From NCBI RefSeq assembly GCF_003095395.1, contig NZ_QEIJ01000001.1:186001-250000 (forward strand): a stretch of DNA of 64,000 nt. The letters are read 5' to 3'. Below the pieces are notes generated by a model. The model saw only the letters and a program-made list of their open reading frames with translations, was not told the origin of the DNA and did not search any database. A program made the translations under genes and the position numbers. This DNA comes from Microbacterium sp. Gd 4-13. Lineage in GTDB: Bacteria; Actinomycetota; Actinomycetes; Actinomycetales; Microbacteriaceae. Shown here one piece after another: positions 46,978-55,282 of this stretch (the stretch's first letter is position 1; every line of letters starts with the position of its first letter).

Positions 46978-48492
46978 TCACTCGGACGAGACCGTCACGC
47001 CGGCCAGCGGAAGCCGCACGTTCAACGAGTTCTTCGGAAAATCGCCGACCTGCGTGCTCACCGCGGCCAGCGGAGCCGCCGCGAAGAGCCAGTCGGCCGC
47101 GTTGTCTTCCGACACGATCCGCGCGGCCTGGGCGAGAAGGGTGTTCGCCTCGTCCTCGTCCACCGAGGCGACGGCCTCGGCGTAGAGGGACTGGACCTCG
47201 GGGTTGTCGTATCCGAAGTAGTAGTCGGGGTCGACCCAGTTCGAGAAGTCGCGGGCCTCGACGTGGCGGACGAAGCTGAGCTCGTAGTCCTTGTTCGTGT
47301 AGACGTCCTGGAGCCAGACGGAGAACTCGACCGATTCGACCGTGAGCGTCACACCGATGTCGTTGAACGCCGACACGAGGTAGGTCGGAATGGTCGCGTC
47401 GTAGATGTTCGGGATCGTGAGCGTGAGCTCGAGATCCTCCTGGCCGGCTTCCGTCAGCAGCTCCTTCGCGCGATCCGGATCGAACGGCACGAGATCCGAG
47501 AGGTCTTCGTACCCCGGGTCGAGCTCGGGAATCGGACCGTAGAGCGTCGAGCCGACGCCGCCGATGGCCTCGACGAGCCCATCGTGATCGATCGCCAGGC
47601 GCAGCGCCTCGCGCACCTTCGGATCGTTCAGCGGGGGAGCGGCGTTGTTGAAGGCCAGTGTGCCCTTGTCGGTGGTCTGTCCGGTCTCGATGGTGAACAG
47701 GCCGCTGTCCTCGATCTGCGCGCGGAACTCGGGGTCGAGCTCGAGCGTGACGTCGACCTCGTCCGCGAGGGCGGCGTTGGCGGCCGCCGTGCGGTCGGGG
47801 ATGTAGTCGATGACGACCTCGGCGACGCCGGCCTGCTCACCCCAGTAGGCGTCCGCCCGGTCGAGGGTCAGGCTCTGGCCCTGCGCCCACTGCGACACCG
47901 TGAAGGGGCCGGTGCCGTTCGCCTTGGTCTGCAGGTCGGTGGTGTCACCTGCGCGGACGACGAGACCGGCGCGCCCGGTGAGCGAGAAGAGGAAGTCGCT
48001 GTTGGGCTCGGCCAGCGTCACGACGACGGTCGCGGCGTCGGGGGAGGTGATCGAGGTCACGCCCGCGAGGTCGGAGTTGCCCTGGACGGTCGGGTCGTCC
48101 TTCGCCGTGGTGAGCGAGGTGACGACGTCGTCGGCGGTGAGGGCGCTTCCGTCGTGGAAGGTGACGCCCTCCTGCAGGGTGAACGTGTAGGTCAGCCCGT
48201 CGTCGGAGACCTCGTAGGCGCTCGCGAGCTTCGGGACGACATTGTTGTCCTGATCGCGGGAGACGATCCCCTCGTAGACGTTGTCGATGAGCGCCTGGTC
48301 GAGGGCTGCCCCCGACGTGTGACGGATGTCGAGGTTCGACGGCTCGAGCGTCGCGGCGATCGTGAGGGTCGCGTCGGGGTCGGGGGCGCCGACGGATGTC
48401 GGTGCCGGGGACGGTGAACTGGAGCACCCCGCGAGGATCAAGGCCCCCGTGACGAAGAGGGCGGCAGTGGCGAGGGTGGCGCGGCGGGGCAT
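46978..48492 (-). CDS. ABC transporter substrate-binding lipoprotein, family 5
   Basis: The 504-residue product is the solute receptor of the operon. It has a lipoprotein signal with the lipobox ILAGC and the SBP_bac_5 fold: LEPSNLDIRHTSGAALDQALIDNVYEG, LQEGVTFHDGSALTADDVVTSL, VREALRLAIDHDGLVEAIGG. Substrate (peptide, nickel chelate or other) cannot be read. ATG 48492 is preceded by GGAAAGGA; a longer frame to 48528 would precede a good signal peptide with charged residues and is rejected. Confidence 0.92.
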   Translation of the reverse strand: MPRRATLATAALFVTGALILAGCSSSPSPAPTSVGAPDPDATLTIAATLEPSNLDIRHTSGAALDQALIDNVYEGIVSRDQDNNVVPKLASAYEVSDDGLTYTFTLQEGVTFHDGSALTADDVVTSLTTAKDDPTVQGNSDLAGVTSITSPDAATVVVTLAEPNSDFLFSLTGRAGLVVRAGDTTDLQTKANGTGPFTVSQWAQGQSLTLDRADAYWGEQAGVAEVVIDYIPDRTAAANAALADEVDVTLELDPEFRAQIEDSGLFTIETGQTTDKGTLAFNNAAPPLNDPKVREALRLAIDHDGLVEAIGGVGSTLYGPIPELDPGYEDLSDLVPFDPDRAKELLTEAGQEDLELTLTIPNIYDATIPTYLVSAFNDIGVTLTVESVEFSVWLQDVYTNKDYELSFVRHVEARDFSNWVDPDYYFGYDNPEVQSLYAEAVASVDEDEANTLLAQAARIVSEDNAADWLFAAAPLAAVSTQVGDFPKNSLNVRLPLAGVTVSSE

Positions 48493-48573
48493 GTGCGGGC
48501 GGGTCCTTTCCCCAGGAGGCGGCGTCATCGATGCTGTCGGACGCCGCGGGCAGGCAATCTCGGTGTGCCTACC

Positions 48574-48579
48574 AGCCTA
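48574..48579 (-). promoter_or_regulatory. -10 box of the dpp-type operon
   Basis: TAGGCT on the minus strand would start transcription near 48567 and give a leader of about 75 bases containing the ribosome binding site. Confidence 0.45.
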
Positions 48580-48607
48580 TGGTTCCGCGCGGGTGCGTGA
48601 GGCGACG

Positions 48608-48624
48608 GTGACGCGGAACGTCAC
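48608..48624 (-). terminator. Hairpin downstream of the hydrolase gene
   Basis: GTGACG (48608-48613) pairs with CGTCAC (48619-48624), five-base loop. The stem is short, so the call is weak. Confidence 0.35.
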
Positions 48625-48644
48625 AGGTCGGTGCGTGTGCGGAC

Positions 48645-49565
48645 TCAGAGGAGGTCGGCGATCGCCCGCGCCAGCTCGACCGGTGCGTCCTCCTGCACGT
48701 TGTGCCCCGAGGCGAAGGTGAGGGTGCGCGCCGCGGGCACGCGACGGGCGAACTCCGCGGCATCCGCCTCGGTGACGTACCCGCGCTCGCCGCGGATCAG
48801 CGTGATCGGGGCACGGACGGCCGCGAGGTCGTCCCAGCCCGCGCCCGACAGCAGCGCCGTGACAGCGTCGTCGCGCGACGGAGTGCCTCCGGCGTCGTTC
48901 GCGGCGGCTGCGGCGAGATGCGCGAAGTGGTGCTTCCACTCGACCCGCCCGTCGGCGCGAACCCGGGAATTGAGGAACACCCCGCGCGCCGCCTTCTCGC
49001 GGGAGCCGCCGCCGAGACCGAACGCGAGTGCTCGGTCGACGAGCTCGTCGCGCGACGCCCAGTCGGTGGGCCCCGCGAAGAAGGTGCGCACCTGCGTGGG
49101 GCCGGCGTCGGGATCGACGCCCGGGGTGATGTCGACGATGAGGAGACGGGAGACGGCGTCGGGGGCGGATGCGGCGACCGGGGCCGCCGTGAGGCCCCCG
49201 AGCGATTGACCCACCAGCACCTGCGGGCGGTCGGTCCATTCCGACAGCGCCGCGACGACGTCGGGCGCGAGGTTTCGCGGGGTGTAGGCCGCGTCGTCGC
49301 GCCACGACGAATCGCCGTGCCCCGCCAGGTCGATCGCCAGCGCGGGGCGGCCGAGCGCCAGGATCGTCGTGTCCCACGTGTGCGCGTTCAGTCCCGCGCC
49401 GTGGAGGAGGGTGACTTCGGGGGCCGAGCCGCCGTAGCGCACCGCGCTGAGGGTCCGTCCGTCCGGGAGGGTCAGGGTGAGACGCTCGCCCCGGGGGATC
49501 GGAACGGTCAACCCGGCCTCGGCGGCCTGGTCGGGCAGGAACGAGAACTCGTCGAAGTCGGTCAC
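48645..49565 (-). CDS. Alpha/beta hydrolase
   Basis: The 306-residue product is a soluble alpha/beta hydrolase with the oxyanion region VTLLHGAGLNAHTWD, the nucleophile serine in VLVGQSLGGLTA, an acid after strand 6 or 7, and the histidine in FASGHNVQED. It could be an esterase or C-C hydrolase; the substrate is unknown. GTG 49565 is taken as the start; CAGAAT lies six bases upstream. It is divergent from the AhpD-like gene. Confidence 0.88.
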   Translation of the reverse strand: MTDFDEFSFLPDQAAEAGLTVPIPRGERLTLTLPDGRTLSAVRYGGSAPEVTLLHGAGLNAHTWDTTILALGRPALAIDLAGHGDSSWRDDAAYTPRNLAPDVVAALSEWTDRPQVLVGQSLGGLTAAPVAASAPDAVSRLLIVDITPGVDPDAGPTQVRTFFAGPTDWASRDELVDRALAFGLGGGSREKAARGVFLNSRVRADGRVEWKHHFAHLAAAAANDAGGTPSRDDAVTALLSGAGWDDLAAVRAPITLIRGERGYVTEADAAEFARRVPAARTLTFASGHNVQEDAPVELARAIADLL

Positions 49566-49602
49566 GCGGCTATTCTGCCCGGACACGCGCGCGGCGCGCG
49601 CC

Positions 49603-49608
49603 TAGGCT
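49603..49608 (+). promoter_or_regulatory. -10 box, leaderless start of the 49615 gene
   Basis: TAGGCT ends six bases before the ATG. Confidence 0.6.
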
Positions 49609-49614
49609 GGTCGC

Positions 49615-50088
49615 ATGACGGATGAAGCGCGTGTCCACCTGTCGCGATCGGCCCCCGACGCGTATCGCGCTCTCGAGGCGTTCGCGAAGACCGTCGGCGC
49701 GGTGGCGTCGGATTCGGGTATCGAGCCGCGACTGCGCGAGTTGGTGCAGATCCACGCGTCGCAGCTGAACGGGTGCTCTTTCTGCGTACGGGTGCATGTG
49801 GACCGCGCCGTCGCGGCGGGCGTCACGGCCGACGAGATCGCGCAGGTCGCGGTGTGGCGCGATTCCGGCGTCTTCACCGACCGCGAGCGTGCCGCCCTCG
49901 AGCTGGCCGAGGCGTTCACCTTCATCTCGGAGGACGGCATCCCCGACGAGGTCTACGACCACGTCGGCAGCATCCTGAGCGAGAAGGAGTACGTCGGGCT
50001 GAGCTGGATCCTCGTGGCGATCAATGCCTTCAACCGCGTCGCGATCGCCGGTCGTTACGCCGTGCCGGCCCGCGAGGCGCAGGCATGA
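49615..50088 (+). CDS. Carboxymuconolactone decarboxylase/AhpD-like protein
   Basis: The 157-residue product has the AhpD-like helical fold with the redox pair C-x-x-C in LNGCSFCVRVHVDRA and a downstream conserved helix SEKEYVGLSWILVAINAFNRVAI. Such proteins are alkylhydroperoxidase-like thiol reductases. The stop overlaps the phosphatase start (ATGA). Confidence 0.88.
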   Translation: MTDEARVHLSRSAPDAYRALEAFAKTVGAVASDSGIEPRLRELVQIHASQLNGCSFCVRVHVDRAVAAGVTADEIAQVAVWRDSGVFTDRERAALELAEAFTFISEDGIPDEVYDHVGSILSEKEYVGLSWILVAINAFNRVAIAGRYAVPAREAQA

Positions 50089-50816
50089 GCGAGGCGCCGC
50101 CGACGCTCGTCTCGGGCGTGATGAACTTCCGCGATGTCGGGGGTCTGCCGGCCGAGGGCGGCCTCACCCGCAGTGGTGTGCTCTACCGGTCGGGAAATCT
50201 CGCCGACGTCGACGCCGCGGGGGCCGAATCCCTCCGCGGACTCGGACTGCGCCGCATCCTGGATCTCCGCGACGACGAGGAGGTGACGCGCTCGCCGAGT
50301 CGGGTCGACGGACTCGACCTCACGACCCAGCGCGTGCCCCTGTTCCTCGGCTCGGTCGCGTCCTTCTTCCGCAACGACCCGAGCCTGGGCGAGTTGTACG
50401 ACAGCCTCATCGAGGACTCGGCCGACCGTGTGGTCGAGGTGGTGCGCAGCGTCCTCGTCGACCAACCCGTGCTCGTCCACTGCACGGTCGGCAAGGATCG
50501 CACCGGGGTGACCGTCGCCCTCACCCTCGCCGCAGCGGGTGTCGACCTCGACGCGGTGGTCGACGACTACGCCCGCACCGAGACCCTGCTGCCCGCGTCA
50601 CGCAACACGCAGGTCATCGCCCGGCTGCGGGCGATGCATCCCGAGGCGCTCCATCTCGAGGAGCTCGCGACCCGGTCGCCGGCGCCCGTGATGCGAGACC
50701 TGCTGGCCCGGCTCGAGCGCGAGTACGGATCACCGAGCGACTACCTGCGTGCCCAGGGACTCGGCGACGACGAGATCGCCGAGCTGCGCCGCATCCTGAT
50801 CGTTCGCCCGACATAA
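50085..50816 (+). CDS. PtpB-like tyrosine-protein phosphatase
   Basis: The 243-residue product has the P-loop HCTVGKDRTGVT of the DSP/PtpB class, with the lysine and aspartate that mark dual tyrosine and phosphoinositide phosphatases, and the N-terminal NFRDVGGLPAEGG. Members dephosphorylate proteins or lipids; no signal peptide is present. Its taa stop overlaps the first bases of an iron-box-like site. Confidence 0.9.
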   Translation: MSEAPPTLVSGVMNFRDVGGLPAEGGLTRSGVLYRSGNLADVDAAGAESLRGLGLRRILDLRDDEEVTRSPSRVDGLDLTTQRVPLFLGSVASFFRNDPSLGELYDSLIEDSADRVVEVVRSVLVDQPVLVHCTVGKDRTGVTVALTLAAAGVDLDAVVDDYARTETLLPASRNTQVIARLRAMHPEALHLEELATRSPAPVMRDLLARLEREYGSPSDYLRAQGLGDDEIAELRRILIVRPT

Positions 50817-50832
50817 GGTGAGGCAACCCTTC
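50814..50832 (+). promoter_or_regulatory. DtxR/IdeR iron-box-like site upstream of the SIP-domain gene
   Basis: TAAGGTGAGGCAACCCTTC agrees with the IdeR consensus TTAGGTTAGGCTAACCTAA in 13 of 19 positions, including the AGG/ACC half-sites with a shift. It covers the -35 region of the TATAGT promoter at 50840, where a repressor would block transcription. Confidence 0.45.
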
Positions 50833-50839
50833 CCTCGCG

Positions 50840-50845
50840 TATAGT
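50840..50845 (+). promoter_or_regulatory. -10 box of the SIP-domain gene
   Basis: TATAGT is the strongest -10 match in the window. It ends nine bases before the ATG at 50855, so the leader is two or three bases or none. Confidence 0.65.
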
Positions 50846-50854
50846 GAGAGGGTC

Positions 50855-51325
50855 ATGGGTACCCAGAACGAGCACAACGAGACCGTCTGCCGGTCGTCGC
50901 GTCACACGCGCGTGCAGCACCTCATCACGGCCGACGAGTCGTCGCTGGTCGAGCTCGAGACGCTGCTCGTGACGCTCCCGATCTGTTCGACGGGTCGCGT
51001 GTTCATCGAGGTGCCCGACGCGTCGTGGATCGGCCCCCTCCGTGCCCCCGCCCGCATGACGGTCACCTGGCTCGACCGTTCGCGTCGCGCCGGCGCGCCC
51101 GGCACCGCCCGTTCGTGCACCCCCGGTGAGGCACTGACCCGCGCCGTGACGGGGTGGGCCGGCGAGATGCTCTGCGACGCCGAGTCCGCAGCCCACACGC
51201 GGGTCTTCCTGCTCGGCGGATACCTGGGCACGGCCGACATCGTCGACGAGCTGACCTCGGCATACGCCGTCGATGCCTCCACGATCCACACCCCCGAGCG
51301 CTTCGGACTCGCGACCGCCCGCTGA
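50855..51325 (+). CDS. SIP-domain protein (siderophore-interacting C-terminal domain only)
   Basis: The 156-residue product resembles the C-terminal NAD(P)H-binding domain of siderophore-interacting ferric reductases: RVFIEVPDA, MTVTWLDRS and HTRVFLLGGYLGT match the family. The FAD-binding half is missing, so it is a stand-alone domain. An iron-box-like site and a strong promoter upstream fit a role in iron uptake or reduction. Lack of the flavin domain means it may need a partner. Confidence 0.72.
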   Translation: MGTQNEHNETVCRSSRHTRVQHLITADESSLVELETLLVTLPICSTGRVFIEVPDASWIGPLRAPARMTVTWLDRSRRAGAPGTARSCTPGEALTRAVTGWAGEMLCDAESAAHTRVFLLGGYLGTADIVDELTSAYAVDASTIHTPERFGLATAR

Positions 51326-51364
51326 CGCCCGGTCGCAACCCCCGCTGATACGCACTTTTCGGGC

Positions 51365-51391
51365 GAGACACACCGCCAGGCGGTGGGTCTC
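51365..51391. terminator. Terminator-like hairpin between SIP and HExxH genes
   Basis: GAGACACACC and GGTGGGTCTC pair with one mismatch around GCCAGGC. It lies between converging genes. Confidence 0.6.
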
Positions 51392-51427
51392 AGCCGATGC
51401 GTGTGTTTCGCCGGGAGGCGCCCCGCA

Positions 51428-51883
51428 TCACGCGTCGCGAGGGACGTAGTTGCCGTCGACCAGGCCGGCCTCGATCTCGAAGCGGTTGCGCAACGGATCG
51501 CGCCCGGCGAAGGCGTACAGGAACGGCATGAGCATGCCGTAGTGCCGCCACTGCCGCTGATGCACGGCCTCATGGCGCAGTATTGCGGGGGTCACTCGCG
51601 CGGATCCGGTGAGGAAGCATCCGCCCACGCAGACGCCGCCGCGCCCGTAGGTCCAGGCGGGCATCCCGCGGAAGACCCAGAGATCGCCGTGGCGCTCGAC
51701 GCGCCCGGTGCTCCAGATCGTGCCCCAGATCCACCCCGTGGCCGTGCCGTAGAGATAGCCCAGCCGGCTCAGAGGGGAGTCGAGGAGGAACGACGGAATC
51801 CACCGATCGAGTCGGCGACCGCGCTCGACGGCGCGCTCGGCGCGTTGCTCCCACCCGTCGGGCGGCGTGGCGACCGGGCTCAC
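51428..51883 (-). CDS. Small HExxH-containing protein of unknown function
   Basis: The 151-residue product has a zinc-protease-like motif HEAVHQRQW (HExxH) near residue 103, after a hydrophobic GRGGVCVGGCFLTGSARVTPAIL. Similar actinobacterial proteins are often labelled Fe-S oxidoreductase without evidence. I see no iron-sulfur cysteine pattern; the motif suggests a small metallopeptidase-like fold. The start GTG 51883 overlaps the arginase-like stop (GTGA), so the two are coupled. Confidence 0.7.
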   Translation of the reverse strand: MSPVATPPDGWEQRAERAVERGRRLDRWIPSFLLDSPLSRLGYLYGTATGWIWGTIWSTGRVERHGDLWVFRGMPAWTYGRGGVCVGGCFLTGSARVTPAILRHEAVHQRQWRHYGMLMPFLYAFAGRDPLRNRFEIEAGLVDGNYVPRDA

Positions 51884-52695
51884 GCGAGCGCCCCGACGAT
51901 GCGGAGGATCGTGCCGAGGTCGTCGACGGCGGCGTCCGGCGAGGAGGGCGAGAACTCGGTCAGGGATGCGCCGGCGAGCGGCATCCGGGCCCGCAACGCC
52001 CGGATCGAACCGACGAGGTCAGCGGTCGCCACCCCGAAGGGCTCCGCGAGGCCGATTCCGGTGATCTCCGCGGGATCCAGCACGTCGAGGTCGACGTGCA
52101 CGTAGACACGCGCGGCGCCGGTCGCCTCGACCGCGTCGGCGAGAGCGTCGTGGTTGGACAGGTCGGTGGGCGTCAGCATCCGGATCTCCGACCCGGCGAC
52201 GTAGAGCTCCTCTTCGAGGTCGAGGGAGCGGGTGCCGGCCAGCACGACGCGCGACGGCGTGACGAGCCCGGCCTCGATGGTCATGCCGTCGGGACCGTCG
52301 CCCAGGATGCTGCGCAGGACCATGCCGTGGAAGGCCCCCGACGCCGACGTCTCGGGGTTGTGGGCGTCGGCGTGCGCGTCGAGCCAGACGACGGCGAGAT
52401 CGTCGCCGGCGACGGCCGAGACCGCGCCGAGAGTGACACCGCAGTCGCCGCCGACGACGACGACGGTCTCGGTGGCCTCTCTCACCGCCTCTTCGACCTG
52501 GGCTCGAACGCGATGCAGAGCGCTCAGCCGGTGCACGCCCGAGCCGAGCGCGTCACCGGCTTCGAGGGGGATGTCGAGCCGCGTCGTGGCGCTGCGCGGC
52601 AGATCTCCGGCGATGGCGTCCGCCCCGTCGACGAGCTGCATCGCGCGCGACGACGACGAACCCTGCCACTGGGGAACCACGACGAACCTGGTCAT
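51880..52695 (-). CDS. Arginase/agmatinase-family protein with a substituted metal ligand
   Basis: The 271-residue ureohydrolase has LDAHADAH (D106, H108, D110) and VDLDVLDP (D202, D204), five of the six metal ligands of arginase, and H123 near the active site. The first ligand motif GGDH is GGDC, so the His is replaced by C85. Substrate is unknown. Coupled to the HExxH gene by GTGA. Confidence 0.85.
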   Translation of the reverse strand: MTRFVVVPQWQGSSSSRAMQLVDGADAIAGDLPRSATTRLDIPLEAGDALGSGVHRLSALHRVRAQVEEAVREATETVVVVGGDCGVTLGAVSAVAGDDLAVVWLDAHADAHNPETSASGAFHGMVLRSILGDGPDGMTIEAGLVTPSRVVLAGTRSLDLEEELYVAGSEIRMLTPTDLSNHDALADAVEATGAARVYVHVDLDVLDPAEITGIGLAEPFGVATADLVGSIRALRARMPLAGASLTEFSPSSPDAAVDDLGTILRIVGALA

Positions 52696-52714
52696 GCGTC
52701 CATCCTGCCTGTGC

Positions 52715-52730
52715 GGGCCCGGGCGGGCCC
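52715..52730 (-). terminator. Possible hairpin after the sugar transporter gene
   Basis: Two GGGCCC hexamers (52715-52720, 52725-52730) can pair around GGGC, about 56 bases past the stop of the sugar transporter gene. Confidence 0.4.
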
Positions 52731-52786
52731 TTCTTCAGGGACGGAGCCTCGGCACGGTGTCCATCCTGCCGCAGGTCGCGGGGGGT

Positions 52787-54262
52787 TCAGCCCTTCGCGT
52801 CGGAAGCGGCCTTCCTCTTGGCGTTCTTCTCGGTGAACAGCGTCTCGGACTGCTCCAGCGCCATGCCCTTCGTCTCGGGGATCTTGATCGCGACGTACAC
52901 GAACGACAGGGCGGCGAACAGCGCGTACATGCCGTAGGTCAGCGGGAGGGACCATTCCGACATGACGGGGAACGTCACGGTGATGAGGAAGTTGGCGACC
53001 CACTGCGCGGCGGCGGCGACGCCGAGCGCCTTGCCGCGGATGCGGCTCGGGAAGATCTCGCCGAGCAGCACCCACACCAGCGGACCCCACGATGCGCCGA
53101 ATCCGACGACGAACAGGTTCGCGGCGACCAGCGCGATCGGGCCCCACGCCCCGGGGAGGCTCACTTCGCCGTCGACGGTCTCGGCGAAGGCGAAGGCCAG
53201 CGCCATCGTGCCGAGCGACAGCGCCATGAGCGTGGATCCGGTGAGGAGGATGGGCTTGCGTCCGACGCGGTCGACCAGCCAGATCGCGATCAGGGTCACC
53301 ACGACGTTCGTCACCGAGGTGATCACGCTGATGAGCAGCGAGTTGCTCTCGCCGAAGCCGACCGCCTGCCAGAGAGTGGTCGAGTAGTAGAAGATCACGT
53401 TGATGCCGACGAACTGCTGGAAGACCGAGAGGATGATGCCGGTCCACACGATGCCCTGCAGCCCCAGCACCGGTCCGCGCAGCGACGCGTTCGCGTTCTT
53501 GCGGTCGGTCTCGATGGCCTGCGCGATCTCGTTCACCGACTTGTCGAGGTCGGCGGGCGGCACGAGGCGCGCGAAGATCGCGCGGGCCTCGTCGGCGCGG
53601 TCCTTCGACAGCAGGTAGCGCGGCGACTCGGGCATGACGAACGCCAGCGCGCCGTACACGGCCGCGGGAACGACGCCGATGAGGAACATCCACCGCCAGG
53701 CCTCCAGGCCCCACCACAGCTGCTCCGAGGCCCCACCCGCGGAGGTGGCGAGCACCGCATCGCTCAGCAGCGCGGCGAAGATGCCGAGCGTGATCGCGAG
53801 CTGCTGGAGCGAGGCCAGCGCGCCGCGGATCTGCCGCGGCGCGATCTCGGCGATGTACGCGGGAGCGACCACCGAGGCGATGCCGATGCCGATGCCGCCG
53901 ATCACGCGCCAGAGGATCAGGTCGGGCACGCTGAAGGTGAGCGCCGATCCGACAGAGGAGACGAGGAACATGATCGCGCCGAGCTTCATCACGCGCAGCC
54001 GGCCCCAGCGGTCGGAGAGGTTGCCGGCGATGATGGCGCCGAGCGCGCAACCGAGCAGCGCGATGGCGACCACGAACCCCTTGAGGAACTCGCCCAGGGC
54101 GAAGTTCTCTTGGATCGAGTCGACGGCGCCGTTGATCACCGAGGAGTCGAACCCGAAAAGGAACCCGCCGACGGCGGCAGCGATCGAGAGGGCGGCTGCG
54201 CGTCGACCGAACGGGCTCTTCATCGAGAACGCGTTCGCGGGAATGGTGCCGGTTGATGTCAT
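52787..54262 (-). CDS. Sugar:proton symporter of the MFS
   Basis: The 491-residue product is a 12-helix sugar porter with FLFGFDSSVINGAV in helix 1, SDRWGRLRVM, PESPRYLLSKDRADEA after helix 6, VDRVGRKPI and PETKGMALEQ at the end. These are the complete SP-family signatures. Gln and Asn in QQFVGINVIFYYSTTLW line the sugar site. The specific sugar (for example glucose, xylose or inositol) is unknown. TACGGT seven bases before ATG 54262 fixes the start. Confidence 0.93.
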   Translation of the reverse strand: MTSTGTIPANAFSMKSPFGRRAAALSIAAAVGGFLFGFDSSVINGAVDSIQENFALGEFLKGFVVAIALLGCALGAIIAGNLSDRWGRLRVMKLGAIMFLVSSVGSALTFSVPDLILWRVIGGIGIGIASVVAPAYIAEIAPRQIRGALASLQQLAITLGIFAALLSDAVLATSAGGASEQLWWGLEAWRWMFLIGVVPAAVYGALAFVMPESPRYLLSKDRADEARAIFARLVPPADLDKSVNEIAQAIETDRKNANASLRGPVLGLQGIVWTGIILSVFQQFVGINVIFYYSTTLWQAVGFGESNSLLISVITSVTNVVVTLIAIWLVDRVGRKPILLTGSTLMALSLGTMALAFAFAETVDGEVSLPGAWGPIALVAANLFVVGFGASWGPLVWVLLGEIFPSRIRGKALGVAAAAQWVANFLITVTFPVMSEWSLPLTYGMYALFAALSFVYVAIKIPETKGMALEQSETLFTEKNAKRKAASDAKG

Positions 54263-54269
54263 GGCCGTC

Positions 54270-54275
54270 ACCGTA
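54270..54275 (-). promoter_or_regulatory. -10 box, leaderless start of the sugar transporter
   Basis: On the minus strand TACGGT ends seven bases before the ATG at 54262. Confidence 0.55.
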
Positions 54276-54317
54276 CTCCTCGCCGGGAGACAAGACGAAG
54301 GCTTGCGCGCGAGGTCG

Positions 54318-54323
54318 TAGGGT
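54318..54323 (+). promoter_or_regulatory. -10 box, leaderless start of rsmA
   Basis: TAGGGT ends six bases before the ATG at 54330. Confidence 0.6.
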
Positions 54324-54329
54324 AAAAGG

Positions 54330-55178
54330 ATGCCTGTAACCCTGCTCGGGGCGACCGAGATCCGCCGACTGGCGGCGGAGCTCGACGTCACCCCGACCAA
54401 GAAGCTCGGGCAGAACTTCGTCGTCGATGCGAACAGCGTCAGACGCATCGTGCAGGTCGCGGGCGTGACCGCGAGCGACCGCGTCGTCGAGATCGGCCCG
54501 GGTCTCGGTTCGCTCACCCTCGCCATCCTCGAAACCGGCGCGACGGTGACGGCGGTCGAGATCGACCACCGCCTCGCCGCTCGCCTCGCCGAAACGGCCG
54601 CTGCACACGGCGTCCCCGCCGGCGCGTTGACCGTCGTCGACGCCGACGCGTTGAGAGTGACGGAGCTTCCGGGCGACCCCGAGGTGCTCGTGGCGAACCT
54701 GCCCTACAACGTCTCGGTGCCCGTGCTGCTGCATTTCCTCGAGACCTTCCCGGCGCTGCAGCGCGGTGTCGTGATGGTGCAGGCCGAGGTGGGGGAGCGC
54801 ATGGCCGCGGGCCCCGGCTCGAAGATCTACGGCGCGCCCAGCGTCAAGGCGGCCTGGTACGGATCCTGGCGGCTCGCCGGAAACGTGTCTCGACAGGTGT
54901 TCTGGCCGGTGCCCAACGTCGACTCCGTGCTCGTCGCCTTCACCCTCGACTCCGAGACGCGTGGCACGGAGGAGGAACGCCGCCGCACCTTCGCGATCGT
55001 GGATGCGGCGTTCCAGCAGCGACGCAAGATGCTGCGGCAGGCCCTCGCGGGCGTCGTCGGCACGACGGCCGCCGAAGCATCCGCCCTGCTCGAGAGCGCC
55101 GGCGTCGCGCCGACGGCTCGCGGCGAGGAGCTCGGCGTCGAGGACTACCTCCGCATCGCCCGCATCAGCGTTTCATGA
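54330..55178 (+). CDS. rsmA: 16S rRNA dimethyltransferase RsmA (KsgA)
   Basis: RsmA dimethylates two adenines in helix 45 of 16S rRNA. The 282-residue SAM enzyme has TKKLGQNFVVDANSVRRI, the SAM motif VVEIGPGLGSLT, and NLPYNVSVP, the catalytic NLPY. The C-terminal domain carries QQRRKMLRQAL. It opens the usual actinobacterial rsmA-ispE-ABC-F block, here interrupted by three genes. Confidence 0.96.
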   Translation: MPVTLLGATEIRRLAAELDVTPTKKLGQNFVVDANSVRRIVQVAGVTASDRVVEIGPGLGSLTLAILETGATVTAVEIDHRLAARLAETAAAHGVPAGALTVVDADALRVTELPGDPEVLVANLPYNVSVPVLLHFLETFPALQRGVVMVQAEVGERMAAGPGSKIYGAPSVKAAWYGSWRLAGNVSRQVFWPVPNVDSVLVAFTLDSETRGTEEERRRTFAIVDAAFQQRRKMLRQALAGVVGTTAAEASALLESAGVAPTARGEELGVEDYLRIARISVS

Positions 55179-55282
55179 CGTGTCCACCCGACGTTCACGA
55201 AACATGTCTGTAACATTTCCCTCGTTCTGCCACGATGATCGCCCGGCAGCCGGACTTCCGGCTCCACGGCACGAGGAGACAC

